NCBI RefSeq assembly: GCF_029892095.1
Contig: NZ_JARZAE010000004.1
Span: 3,596,001 to 3,660,000 of the forward strand
Origin: Kitasatospora sp. MAP12-44
GTDB lineage: Bacteria > Actinomycetota > Actinomycetes > Streptomycetales > Streptomycetaceae
Reading direction: 5' to 3'
DNA: 64,000 bases
Position numbers and translations under genes: made by a program
Shown: positions 50,684-58,812 of the stretch, piece by piece
Numbering within the stretch: the stretch's first letter is position 1
Layout of the letters: every line of letters starts with the position of its first letter
The notes under the pieces: model-generated
The model's database searches: none
What the model was told of the DNA's origin: nothing
The model's input: the letters and a program-made list of their open reading frames with translations, nothing else

Positions 50684-53083
50684 TCAGTGGTTCAGCAGGT
50701 TCTGGTACTGACGTCCGGAACTCTTGATGTCAGCGAACGTCGGGTAGATCAGCGGCAGTTGGCTGAACTGCTGGAGGATCCAGGCATTCGGGTCCACCGC
50801 CGGGTCCGGGGTCAGCGCGGCGGGCGCGGCGCCGTTGTACTGGGTTCCGCGCAGCGTCAGGGTCTGTGTCACGGTGCCGTCGGTGTCGGCCACCACCGAG
50901 TTCCCGACCACCCAGACCGGGGTGGCCATGTAGGCGCCGGAGTAGTCCACCAGCTGGATCACGTCGCCGAGTTGGAGCCTGGGGTCGTACAGCACCTCGA
51001 CGTTGCTGTACACCGGGATCGGGTACCGGCCGGCGTTCAGGAGCCAGGTCGACAGCTGCGCGGCCGCTCCCGCGTCCTGCAGCCAGTCGCTGGTGGACGC
51101 GGTGTAGCTCTGGACCCCGTAGATGCCCTGGCTGGTGGTGTCCAGGGCGACCACCTGGCGCTCGACCGGGTCGGCGCTGGGCTTCATCGTGACGATGGTG
51201 AGCGACGAGGTGGTCCCGGTCTTCGTGGTGGTGTACAGCGGGTTGGTCGAGTAGTTGCGCATGTAGAGCGTCAGCACGCCGTTCGACCGCTCGACGTCGA
51301 CTTCCACCTGCCCCTTGATGGCCGGGCTGTTGGCCACGGTGGAGCTGGCGAACCGCACCACCGAGCCGTTGTACGTCTTCACGTCGTCCTCGACCAGCAC
51401 CGGACCGACGTCGAACTCCGCGGCGTCCAGCAGGAACGGGACGCTGACCTGGGTGCTCGAGCCGCCCGGCGGGATCGTCCGCACCGAGGTGTCGGTCTGC
51501 GTCAGGCTGGGCGTGGCCGTGACCTGCGTCCAGTCCTGGTAGGGCACGATGCAGTAGTTCCGGCAGGCGTCGATCTCCTCGGAGACGGTGATCGACGAGA
51601 TGTCCTGCGTGGTGGTCACGGTCCTGACCGGGGTCAGCTCGGCCGGGTTACCCGCGTCGAAGCGGTTGTGGTTGCGCCAGCGGAAGATGCCGTACGCGTC
51701 GAACTCGGCCGTACTGAGCGCCGCGTTGGCGATCTCGGTGATGACATCCCACTGGCTGCCGCTGACCTGGGGGATCGAGTAGAGCGGCAGGCTGACATCG
51801 TCCAGCCGGGCACCCCGGTTCCAGGTCTGCTCGAAGTTGGCCACCGGGAACTGCGCGCTGACACCCGCGGTGACCTGGACGCACTCGGTGACGAAGTCCG
51901 TCACCACCTCCACCTTGTAGAGCTCGCCCGCGAGTTGGATGCCGGTCCCGTCCAGCTCGCCGCCGCCACCGGTCAGGATGGTGCCGTCGGGCGCCCGCAG
52001 GATCGGGACGACCACCGGCGCGTTGCTGGTCCAGTTGTGGTTGGCGTCGTAGGTGCCGTTGACCGACCACTCGAAGTCCACCACGGCGCCCAGGTGCCAG
52101 TTGCCCTTCTCGGTCAGCAGCTGGGGGAAGGTCCAGGTCGTGCTGGTCCCGGTGGTCGTCCCGTCGATGCCCGACCAGGCGGTCACGATGCCGGTCGAGA
52201 AGTCGACCGTGACCTGCACCGCGCCGTACTGGGCGCCGGTACGGTCGACGACCGCCTTGAGGATGACCTGCTTGCCGTTCGGTGCGCCCACCAGGGTGTT
52301 GACGTAAGCCTCGAGCAGCAGGCCGCCGAAGGGCGCGGTGGCGCGCTCGCGCGGCATCCAGGACATCATCATCCCGGGCGCTGTCGGCACCACCCCGATC
52401 TCGAACGGCGCCGCCGCCCTGGTCCAGGTGTACTGCGAGGGCACCGGCACGTCCTCCGGGATGCCGTACACCGGCACGAAGCCGCCGTGCAGCGTCGCGT
52501 AGACCACCGTGTAGGGCGAGGTGAGGCCGCTGTACGCCGTGGAGCGAGGCTGCGGGCAGGTGAAGATGCCCGCCTGGCGCAGGAGTTCATCCACGCACCA
52601 GGTCGCGCTGGCGACCGGCCGCTGCCCGAAGAAGCCCGCGTACGGCCGTGGCAGCACCGCTGGACCGCGCAGCCGCTCCGCGCCGTCCAGCGCGACGATC
52701 TGCACCGCGTCGGTGCCGGAGTCCGCGCTGCGGCTGCGCACCGAGCCGCGGAAGAGCGGCAGTTGGGTGTTCGTGTTCAGACCCGTGCTGAACACCACGG
52801 ACTGGCCGGGCCGCACCACGTCACCGGACGAGCGCGGCGCCCAGGGCGAGTACTGCACCGGCGCGGGGACGCCGTAGCTGCCGGACAGCTGAACCTGCAA
52901 CTGGGCGGCGGAGCTGCCCGAGAACGCCCGCATGGCGTCCGGCAGATCGGTGTTGTAGGCCTGGTCGAGCTGCCAGCTCTGGATCTGCGGGGAGAGGTCC
53001 TGGCCGCCGAACCGGCCGACGTGCTCATAGGACCGCTCCCCCGAGGCCAGCGCCGCACTGAGGGCCGCATTACCCGACTGCAC
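50684..53083 (-). CDS. tail-tip/baseplate protein (Tal-like minor tail protein)
   Basis: 799 aa from GTG with GGAGGTGGG. Largest gene of the cluster. The N-terminal part (about 1-230, with QDLSPQIQSWQLDQAYNTDL) resembles phage minor tail or tail-tip hub proteins. The middle is a beta-rich lectin-like region (about 300-400, WTGIDGTT-like strands), then hub-like again with TVTQTLTLRGTQYNGA at the end. No peptidase or lysozyme motif was spotted. Overlaps the upstream gene by 14 bp. Confidence 0.72.
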   Translation of the reverse strand: MQSGNAALSAALASGERSYEHVGRFGGQDLSPQIQSWQLDQAYNTDLPDAMRAFSGSSAAQLQVQLSGSYGVPAPVQYSPWAPRSSGDVVRPGQSVVFSTGLNTNTQLPLFRGSVRSRSADSGTDAVQIVALDGAERLRGPAVLPRPYAGFFGQRPVASATWCVDELLRQAGIFTCPQPRSTAYSGLTSPYTVVYATLHGGFVPVYGIPEDVPVPSQYTWTRAAAPFEIGVVPTAPGMMMSWMPRERATAPFGGLLLEAYVNTLVGAPNGKQVILKAVVDRTGAQYGAVQVTVDFSTGIVTAWSGIDGTTTGTSTTWTFPQLLTEKGNWHLGAVVDFEWSVNGTYDANHNWTSNAPVVVPILRAPDGTILTGGGGELDGTGIQLAGELYKVEVVTDFVTECVQVTAGVSAQFPVANFEQTWNRGARLDDVSLPLYSIPQVSGSQWDVITEIANAALSTAEFDAYGIFRWRNHNRFDAGNPAELTPVRTVTTTQDISSITVSEEIDACRNYCIVPYQDWTQVTATPSLTQTDTSVRTIPPGGSSTQVSVPFLLDAAEFDVGPVLVEDDVKTYNGSVVRFASSTVANSPAIKGQVEVDVERSNGVLTLYMRNYSTNPLYTTTKTGTTSSLTIVTMKPSADPVERQVVALDTTSQGIYGVQSYTASTSDWLQDAGAAAQLSTWLLNAGRYPIPVYSNVEVLYDPRLQLGDVIQLVDYSGAYMATPVWVVGNSVVADTDGTVTQTLTLRGTQYNGAAPAALTPDPAVDPNAWILQQFSQLPLIYPTFADIKSSGRQYQNLLNH

Positions 53084-53918
53084 TGCCCACCTCCAGCAGC
53101 TCCAGGGAGACGTTGCGGTACGGCAGATGGGCGCCGAGCACATCGGTGTAGCCGACTATCGACACGCCCGGGCAGCCGTCGCCGGCCAGCGCGGGACTGG
53201 GGACGTCACCGTTGATCGTGAGGCAGGCCCCGGCCAGCGAGAAGGTGCCGATTTGACCCGTCTGAGCCACCGGGGTGACGAAGGCGGCGTTCGGCGGCAC
53301 GGTCGCGGTCACCGGCCCTCCGATGGCGGTGAAGCCGGTGATGTAGGTGCCGTCCGCCCTCTTGAAGTCCACCTCGGCCTGGGTGGTGGAAGCCGGGAAG
53401 CCGGCCGGCGGGGAGAACGACACGGTCATGCCCGGCATCACCGGGATGCCGACCCACACCGGGTGGCGCCAGCCGATGGAGGTGGTGGTGGTCAGCGAGG
53501 TGAAGCCGAACGCGCCCGGCGTCGAGGTGGATTCGACGATCGAGCCGGCGGTCGCGGGATTGACGCCGGACGGGACGTTGATGAACCACTGGTTCGCGCC
53601 CAGGCTCCCCGGCCGGGCGGTGCCCGCGGCCTGCGAGGGCTCGAGCAGGTTGACCGCGACCGGATCGATCACCGCGATCGGACCCGGTCCGTCGACCCGG
53701 CGGGCCAACCGGTCGAGGAACGACGCGGTGGCCTGGTCCAGCGACTCCCAGGCGACCTTGGTCCGGCGCACCGGCTTCGGCGTGACCACCACGGTGGCCC
53801 GGCCGCCCAGCGAGGTGAACTGGGTGACCCCGAGGTCGGCGGTGCGGTCGAAGCTCTTCGCCGCCTGGACGATCTCCAGGAGCGAGCCCGGGCGGCCGAT
53901 CCACAGATTGTGTGGCAT
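53070..53918 (-). CDS. distal tail (Dit-like) minor tail protein
   Basis: 282 aa. MPHNLWIGRPGSLLEIV and TSLGGRATVVVTPKPVRRTK at the N-terminus, then a mixed beta domain with SSLTTTTSIGWRHPVWVG, and a C-terminal strand pair SLELLEVGS. Size and place between tape measure and tip protein match Dit-type proteins of siphophage tails. Confidence 0.7.
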   Translation of the reverse strand: MPHNLWIGRPGSLLEIVQAAKSFDRTADLGVTQFTSLGGRATVVVTPKPVRRTKVAWESLDQATASFLDRLARRVDGPGPIAVIDPVAVNLLEPSQAAGTARPGSLGANQWFINVPSGVNPATAGSIVESTSTPGAFGFTSLTTTTSIGWRHPVWVGIPVMPGMTVSFSPPAGFPASTTQAEVDFKRADGTYITGFTAIGGPVTATVPPNAAFVTPVAQTGQIGTFSLAGACLTINGDVPSPALAGDGCPGVSIVGYTDVLGAHLPYRNVSLELLEVGSAVG

Positions 53919-53932
53919 GACCGTACTCCTTT

Positions 53933-54024
53933 CTGACGTTACGTCAGTTGATTGGGTCGATTGCAGGCCGATCGGTCGACCGGGCCGGTCGACCGGCCGG
54001 GCGAGCCGGCCGATCGACGGATCA
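53933..54024. other. nested palindromes between tape measure and distal tail genes
   Basis: Contains CTGACGTTACGTCAG at 53933-53947, CGGTCGACCG at 53973-53982 and GGCCGGTCGACCGGCC at 53983-53998 (16-bp perfect). Likely a structured terminator, transcript-stability or regulatory element. Confidence 0.5.
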
Positions 54025-54038
54025 GGGTGATCGCCGGA

Positions 54039-55319
54039 TCAGCGCCGGACGAGCTGGCGCTGACCGACCATCACGGAACGGGCGATCGTCTGCGAGTCGA
54101 CCTGGACCTGCACCGGGCGCACGGCGAGCGCCTCCAGCGCCGCGGCGAGCCGCTGCAGGGTCTGATTCGTGCCGCCGCCGGAGCTGAGCATCGCGCCCAG
54201 CCGGTCCAGCGGGATGACGGCCTCGTGCTGGCCGCCCTCGCCGATCAGCGCGAGCGTGCCGCCGGCGCTCGGCGCGACGATGCCGCCGTTGGCGAGCATC
54301 GGGATCTTCGGAATGTTGACGCCGAAACCCTTGCCGCCGATTCCCGGGATCCAGGACGGAATGCTGATGTGGATGCCGTCGATCGCGCCGATCGCCATGT
54401 TGACCAGGCCGATCACCGCGTTGAGCGGCGCCTTCACCGCACCCAGCACGGCGTTGAACGCGGACTGCGCGATCCCCGCGAGGCCGTTCCAGGCGCTGCT
54501 CAGCCCGTCCTTGACCGCGTTGAAGACGGTGGAAGTGGCGCTCTTGATCATGTTGAGCGGCCCCGAGATCGCCCCCCAGATCCCGTTCCACACCCCGGTG
54601 ACGATCGAGAGGACGACATGCAGGACGGTCTCGATGACCGCCTTGTACGCATTGAAGTAGAGCGAGATCGCGGTCGAGATCCACTTCACCACGGTCTCGA
54701 TGGCGGACTTGATGCCATCCCAGACCTTGGCGATGATGTCGCCGGCCGACTTCATGATCGGGCCGATCGCCTTCATCACGGTGTCGATGACATCGTGGAT
54801 GACCTTGAAGGCCTCGGACATGATCTTCTGCATGGTCTTCGACTGCATGGCCATGTCGATGATCTTCTGGATCAACGGCGCCAGCAGCATCAGCAGCAGA
54901 CCGATGAGGTTGGCCTTCATGGCCCCATTGAGGCCCTTCATGCCCTCTTCACCGAGACCGAGGCCCTGCTTGAACTTGCCCATCAGCCCACCGGCAGTGG
55001 CCCCGGCCTTGCCGTTCTCCTCGACCGCCAACGCGGACTTCTCCGCGCTCCCCTGGAGATGATTGAGCGATTTGCTGGCTTCCTCGGTCTTGGTCTTGAT
55101 CCCACTGACCGCGGTACCGGCGGACGAGGCGGCGGTCTTGAGCTTGTCGGTTCCAGTGGCCGCCTCGGAGGCGGCGGTCTTGAACTTGTCGGTTCCAGTG
55201 GCTGCCCCGGAGACCGCGGTCTTGAGCTTGTCGGTTCCGGTGGCCGCCTCGGAGATAGCGGTCTTGAACTTGGCGAGACTGGAGGAGGCAGACCCGAGGG
55301 CGCTGCTCAGGCTACTCAT
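54039..55319 (-). CDS. tape measure protein
   Basis: 426 aa. N-terminus has three 14-aa repeats (TAxSxAATGTDKLK, residues 20-61) then coiled coil (to about 110). A hydrophobic stretch follows (about 115-135, ANLIGLLLMLLAPLIQKIID), a long amphipathic helix series with regularly spaced aromatic residues (150-300), and a C-terminal block GGIVAPSAGGTLALIGEGGQHEAVIP typical of tape measures. Length would give a tail of roughly 60 nm by the usual rule, short for a siphophage. Confidence 0.88.
   Translation of the reverse strand: MSSLSSALGSASSSLAKFKTAISEAATGTDKLKTAVSGAATGTDKFKTAASEAATGTDKLKTAASSAGTAVSGIKTKTEEASKSLNHLQGSAEKSALAVEENGKAGATAGGLMGKFKQGLGLGEEGMKGLNGAMKANLIGLLLMLLAPLIQKIIDMAMQSKTMQKIMSEAFKVIHDVIDTVMKAIGPIMKSAGDIIAKVWDGIKSAIETVVKWISTAISLYFNAYKAVIETVLHVVLSIVTGVWNGIWGAISGPLNMIKSATSTVFNAVKDGLSSAWNGLAGIAQSAFNAVLGAVKAPLNAVIGLVNMAIGAIDGIHISIPSWIPGIGGKGFGVNIPKIPMLANGGIVAPSAGGTLALIGEGGQHEAVIPLDRLGAMLSSGGGTNQTLQRLAAALEALAVRPVQVQVDSQTIARSVMVGQRQLVRR
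55137..55262 (-). repeat. three 42-bp repeats in the tape measure gene
   Basis: Three in-frame 42-bp units encode TAxSxAATGTDK[LF]K; a fourth, degenerate copy follows. Copy-number change would alter tail length. Confidence 0.75.
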
Positions 55320-55331
55320 GTGCGTGTCCCA

Positions 55332-56105
55332 TCATGGTTTGCCGATGGCGGTAGCAAGATCGTCGACCGTCGTTTTCATGCTGTCGAGGTGCGTCTTGAT
55401 ATCCTTGACGTACTTCTCCGTGTTACTCATTGCCTCCTCTGCCTTCTTGGCCGCATCGGCAGCGTTATTGGCGGAGGTTTGAGCCTTTGTTTCGTACCCC
55501 TGCACCTTTTGTCTGGCCGTCTCCAGTTCCTTGATCTTGTCCCTCAAATAGCCCTTGGTGACCTTCTCATCGACCCCGAGCGCGTCGAGCTGCGCCTTTT
55601 CTTCGGCGACGTCTTTATCCAGCGTCGCCTTCTGCGCCTTGATATCCGCAAGCTTCTTCCGGAGCGGCGTCAGCTCGTTGTCTATCCTCTTGGACAACTT
55701 GGCCGCCTCGGTATCGAACTTGCCGCCGGCCTTCACCAGCGCCTTGTCGGCAGCGGCGCTATCGATCCCCTCCTTCGTCCCGGCCTTGTGCTGCTCAGTC
55801 CCCTTGATCTTCGAAAGAAGCTTCTCGATGCCGTCACTCCAGGGCCACTTGAACACTTCGTGACCCATGAAGGAGAGGCCGTGGGGATTGGCATTCATCA
55901 TGTCGGGATTGATGCTCAGGAGCTGCGACTGGTAGTAGACAGCCTGATTACTGACCGAACTGTCATGGGGGAATGCTTTACTGATTCCTTGTGCCCACGA
56001 ATTCGGACTGAGACCATGATTAGTGAGCCACTGGCCCACCATGTTCTTGAACTCTTTGAAGTCGTCTGGGGTCGGGTCTTTTGGCTTGCTATCGTCAGAT
56101 CCCAC
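55332..56105 (-). CDS. coiled-coil hypothetical protein of atypical base composition
   Basis: 257 aa from GTG with GGAGG six bases upstream (a TTG at 56117 overlaps that site). The N-half is globular and rich in Trp/His/Asn (VGQWLTNHGLSPNSWAQ, NPHGLSFMGHEVFKWPW). The C-half (110-250) is a long coiled coil with Lys/Asp/Ala (KKLADIKAQKATLDKDVAEE). Codons are visibly richer in A/T than all neighbours, so it was acquired from elsewhere. Position between chaperone and tape measure is unusual; a tape-measure partner, a cargo or a toxin-like payload are all possible. No enzyme motif seen. Confidence 0.65.
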   Translation of the reverse strand: MGSDDSKPKDPTPDDFKEFKNMVGQWLTNHGLSPNSWAQGISKAFPHDSSVSNQAVYYQSQLLSINPDMMNANPHGLSFMGHEVFKWPWSDGIEKLLSKIKGTEQHKAGTKEGIDSAAADKALVKAGGKFDTEAAKLSKRIDNELTPLRKKLADIKAQKATLDKDVAEEKAQLDALGVDEKVTKGYLRDKIKELETARQKVQGYETKAQTSANNAADAAKKAEEAMSNTEKYVKDIKTHLDSMKTTVDDLATAIGKP

Positions 56106-56254
56106 GAAATCCTCCAATGATCTCGTTTCTTCGCCTACCGCCCCAAGTCCCGACAGCCTTTGCTCGGAATAGCGGATGCCGGCGAATCGCGGCGCGTCGA
56201 AGTGCCCCGCGGCTCCCGGTCAGCTTTCGGATGGCGGTGAGCTGTAAAGCTGTC

Positions 56255-56689
56255 TCAGGCGAAGAACCCGGCCAGTTCGATGGCGGTGGGCCCCGGAGCG
56301 ATCTCGGCCGGCGACTCCGCCGCGGCGTCCTCCAGGGTGTCCTCCGACGCGTGTTCGCCGTCGATCCCCGGGCGGGCCACCGGCTCCGGGGGGTCCAGCG
56401 GGTCGGCGTCCTCGTCGCGGTTGATGGTGGCGAACATCCAGTTGGCGACCGCCAAGTGGTCGACCACGTGGGCCAGCAGATAGTCCGTCACGGACCAGTC
56501 CACGGCCTCGCCCAGGAGTTCGCGGTTGAGGGCGCTGTCGCGTGGGAGGTGCCTGATCAGCACCGCGAGCCGGCGGGAGGAGAGCCGGCCGCGGTGCCAG
56601 TCGAGCAGGTCCACGCCGTAGTGCTTGAGCAGGTCGGCTTCGAGGGCCTCAGCGTGTTCATCAACGAACTCGCCGAGGCTCAGCCTTCC
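56255..56689 (-). CDS. tail assembly chaperone extension (gpT part, read by -1 frameshift)
   Basis: Open reading frame in the -1 frame relative to the preceding chaperone. It has no good start of its own (the best, GTG 56614, lacks a ribosome site) but continues the upstream frame from the slip site to a stop at 56255 (about 143 residues). The middle is RGRLSSRRLAVLIRHLPRDS and WMFATINRDEDADP. This arrangement is the gpG/gpGT pattern of phage tails, where a fraction of ribosomes makes the fused protein that loads the tape measure. Confidence 0.72.
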   Translation of the reverse strand, partial: GRLSLGEFVDEHAEALEADLLKHYGVDLLDWHRGRLSSRRLAVLIRHLPRDSALNRELLGEAVDWSVTDYLLAHVVDHLAVANWMFATINRDEDADPLDPPEPVARPGIDGEHASEDTLEDAAAESPAEIAPGPTAIELAGFFA

Positions 56690-56970
56690 CCCAGGCCGAG
56701 CCCGGTCTCCTTGCCGTACGCCTCCAGGATGGCGGCGACGTCCGGCATGGTGAGCTCGTGCTCGCTGAGGCGCTCGAACTGCTGCTCGCCGAGCAGCAGC
56801 TTCAGCAGGCCGTCGACGTCGTTGTCGTCGAGGTTGGTGAGCTTGCGCGCGACCTTGCGGGTCAGCTCGGTGGGGAGCTCGAAGACGTCGCCGTCGAGCT
56901 CGAAGGTCCAGGTGCGGCCGAGCGCCTCCAGGCGCTGGGCGCGGGCCGCGTTGACATCGAAGCGGGCCAT
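56680..56970 (-). CDS. tail assembly chaperone (gpG-like)
   Basis: 96 aa, starting MARFDVNAARAQRLEALGRT with AAGGAG. Small acidic helical protein (ELTRKVARKLTNLDDNDVDGL; EQQFERLSEHELTMPDVA). It lies between the tube and tape measure genes, as expected, and its last codons CTG GGG GAA GGC TGA include a slippery G-run. Confidence 0.75.
   Translation of the reverse strand: MARFDVNAARAQRLEALGRTWTFELDGDVFELPTELTRKVARKLTNLDDNDVDGLLKLLLGEQQFERLSEHELTMPDVAAILEAYGKETGLGLGEG
56686..56692 (-). other. candidate -1 ribosomal slip site
   Basis: Minus strand GGGGGAA, three codons before the chaperone stop. Slipping back one base in this run leads into the 143-codon -1 frame. GGG re-pairs well and GAA to GGA poorly, so efficiency is uncertain. 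Confidence 0.5.
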
Positions 56971-57008
56971 GCGGGGCTCCTTACGGAAGAGAAGGGAGTG
57001 AAAGGGGA

Positions 57009-57038
57009 GGGCCCGGGGGCTGGAGAGCCCCCGGGCCC
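57009..57038 (-). terminator. hairpin downstream of the tube gene
   Basis: Perfect 13-bp stem (GGGCCCGGGGGCT) with GGAG tetraloop between tube and chaperone. It may attenuate so that tube is made in excess over later tail proteins. Confidence 0.65.
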
Positions 57039-57066
57039 GGGTCAAGCTGCCGCCGGCGGCGGGGTG

Positions 57067-57657
57067 TTAGTCGCCCAGCCCCTTGTCACCCATCAGGAAG
57101 GTGGCAAGCGGGTTGGCGTCGTTGGTCGCCAGCGCGGTGTAGGTGACACCGAGCGAGATGGCGGCGGTGCGGGTCAGGGTCATGTCCTCGGTGTCGGTGA
57201 CCTGGCCGCGCGGGATGACGATGCGGTAGGTGATGGCCGCACCATCGGTGAACTCGATGCCGAGGGCCTTCTCGTTCGCCCCCGGGATCGTGGGCAGGTT
57301 GTACTGGTAGATGCCGGTCGGCACGGGCGGGGTGGCCGTGCTCATGCCCTGGATCAGCGGGTCGCCGCCCAGGAAGAACGGCAGGGTCTCGCCGTTGATC
57401 TGGATCATCTGGAAGTGGACCTTGAGGTCGCGCTCCGCGAAGATCAGACGCGCGGCACTGGCGGACTGCCAGCTGTGGACCGGGTCGATCTTGTCCTTCT
57501 TGGTCAGCTTGACGCCGGCCGTGGAGGTGTAGCCGAGGTCCAGCCAGTTCGCGCCCCACGCGGTGACGGTGTCGGCGGGGGCGGCGGTGCCGACCGGCGC
57601 GATGAGGATGCGACCGCTGCCTGCGACGCGGATTTCGCCGGCGTTGGGACCAGCCAT
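57067..57657 (-). CDS. major tail tube protein
   Basis: 196 aa. MAGPNAGEIRVAGSGRILIAP start and beta-rich body with GANWLDLGYTSTAGVKLTKK, AERDLKVHFQMIQ, and TYRIVIPRGQVTDTEDMTL are of the siphophage tail tube type. It has AAGGAG upstream. The single tube gene, with no sheath gene, indicates a non-contractile tail. Confidence 0.8.
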   Translation of the reverse strand: MAGPNAGEIRVAGSGRILIAPVGTAAPADTVTAWGANWLDLGYTSTAGVKLTKKDKIDPVHSWQSASAARLIFAERDLKVHFQMIQINGETLPFFLGGDPLIQGMSTATPPVPTGIYQYNLPTIPGANEKALGIEFTDGAAITYRIVIPRGQVTDTEDMTLTRTAAISLGVTYTALATNDANPLATFLMGDKGLGD

Positions 57658-57710
57658 GGTGACTCCTTGGGTACTAGCGCGATGCCGCTCCCGGGTCCGG
57701 GAACGACGAA

Positions 57711-57792
57711 GGCCCCGCCGGTGTGGACGGGGCCCGATCAGGGGGTGAGCGCGCGAAGGGCGCTCACGGGGAGCCTCGGGTCAGCGAGGCTC
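57711..57792 (-). other. three consecutive hairpins between tail terminator and tube genes
   Basis: Stems GGCCCCG (57711-57734), GTGAGCGC (57745-57767) and GAGCCTCG (57771-57792), each followed by its complement. Likely transcript-stability or attenuation structures after the tail terminator gene. Confidence 0.55.
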
Positions 57793-57824
57793 GGGGGGAA
57801 GGAAGACTGGGTGGCTCAGGTGGC

Positions 57825-58235
57825 TCAGGCGGGCTTGATGGTGAGCCGCACCGTGTTGCGGTACCGGTTGCCGGTCGGGTTGTTGTAGTCGGGCAGCCAG
57901 CGCGGGCCGTCCGTCTCGACTACGTCCATGATCGTCGCGGTGCCGTACGTGGTGCCGCGCAGCAGCATCACCGCGGCCCTGGCCAGCAGCATCAGCGCCT
58001 GGGCGCTGGGCTTGTCCGGCCCGTAGACCTCCAGGTCGACCTGCGGGAGGTCGAGATGCTGGTCGTCGATCCAGCAACCGCCGGTGCGCGAGACCAGGAC
58101 GAGAGCCTGGGTGCCGTTGAACCCGGTCGGTACGACGTTGTTGACCGTCGCCGGGGCCAGCTCCGGGCGGTTCTTCAGGAAGTCGACGATGACCCGTTCG
58201 GCGTCCGGGAAGGCGACAGGGGTGGGAGTGGTCAT
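57825..58235 (-). CDS. tail terminator/minor tail protein
   Basis: 136 aa. MTTPTPVAFPDAERVIVDFLKNRPELAP begins like tail-completion proteins, with DLPQVDLEVYGPDKPSAQAL and YRNTVRLTIKP at the end. Its position just before the tube gene matches tail terminators that cap the tube. First gene of the tail operon. Confidence 0.7.
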   Translation of the reverse strand: MTTPTPVAFPDAERVIVDFLKNRPELAPATVNNVVPTGFNGTQALVLVSRTGGCWIDDQHLDLPQVDLEVYGPDKPSAQALMLLARAAVMLLRGTTYGTATIMDVVETDGPRWLPDYNNPTGNRYRNTVRLTIKPA

Positions 58236-58288
58236 GGAGTGCTGCTCCTTTCTCTCTGATCTCTCTGACGGGAATCAGGAGCCTGGCT

Positions 58289-58383
58289 GCGTTGGGCGGC
58301 TCGAACCTCGGTGGGGTGACCGGAGCCTCGGTGCGATGCGAGGGAGGGAGGCCGTACACCCGCCGGGCCGAGCCGCCCAACGC
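58289..58383 (-). other. long inverted repeat in the tail-operon leader
   Basis: 15-bp perfect arms (GCGTTGGGCGGCTCG at 58289-58303; complement at 58369-58383) around a 65-base loop containing two copies of CCTCGGTG. It lies in the leader between the candidate promoter and the first tail gene. Confidence 0.55.
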
Positions 58384-58436
58384 GAAGCGGCGGATCCGCG
58401 CCCCCTGGTGTGGGGCACAGCTCCGCCGCTGCACTT

Positions 58437-58465
58437 ATCGTGGCCGAGTGCGCGCGCGATCGCAA
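58437..58465 (-). promoter_or_regulatory. candidate promoter of the tail operon
   Basis: Minus strand reads TTGCGA, 17-base spacer, CACGAT, giving a leader of about 200 bp. Hexamers are a moderate match to the housekeeping consensus. The position after a terminator and before the tail genes supports it. The 361-bp region 58236-58596 has no gene. Confidence 0.4.
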
Positions 58466-58520
58466 CTTATTCGGGAAAGATCTTCGATCGAGACGCAGCC
58501 CATCCAGGCCCGGACAGCAC

Positions 58521-58555
58521 GATGCCCCGCCGCACAGGAGCTGCGGCGGGGCATC
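58521..58555 (-). terminator. terminator between regulator genes and the tail operon
   Basis: Perfect 14-bp stem (GATGCCCCGCCGCA) with a 7-base loop, 42 bp after the small HTH gene stop. It separates the regulators from the tail operon. Confidence 0.75.
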
Positions 58556-58596
58556 GGGGTCGAGCAGGAGCAGTAGAGCGGTAGGGCGGTAGAGCG

Positions 58597-58812
58597 TCAG
58601 GAGCGTTCGTGGCGGCGGCGGGTGGCCCGCTCGGCGGCGAAGACGTCCTCCAGGCGGAAGAGCAGGGCCTTCCCCCGGCGGCCGGCGGCGGCCAGGTGGC
58701 CCAGCTGGACCCACTTGCGGATGGTGGCCGGGGCCACCTCCACCTCGGCGGCGGCCATCACGCCGGTGACCAGGGCCGTACCGGCGGGCAGAGCAGTGAG
58801 GACGCTGTTCAT
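58597..58812 (-). CDS. small helix-turn-helix DNA-binding protein
   Basis: 71 aa. AEVEVAPATIRKWVQLGHLAAAG is a MerR/excisionase-type helix-turn-helix with a short basic tail (RATRRRHERS). Start overlaps the preceding stop (ATGA). Likely regulates the tail cluster. Confidence 0.65.
   Translation of the reverse strand: MNSVLTALPAGTALVTGVMAAAEVEVAPATIRKWVQLGHLAAAGRRGKALLFRLEDVFAAERATRRRHERS

Noticed and set aside
58236..58596. Plus-strand frame at 58292-58576
   Set aside because: It crosses a terminator hairpin and a long inverted repeat, lacks a ribosome site and has shadow-like composition.
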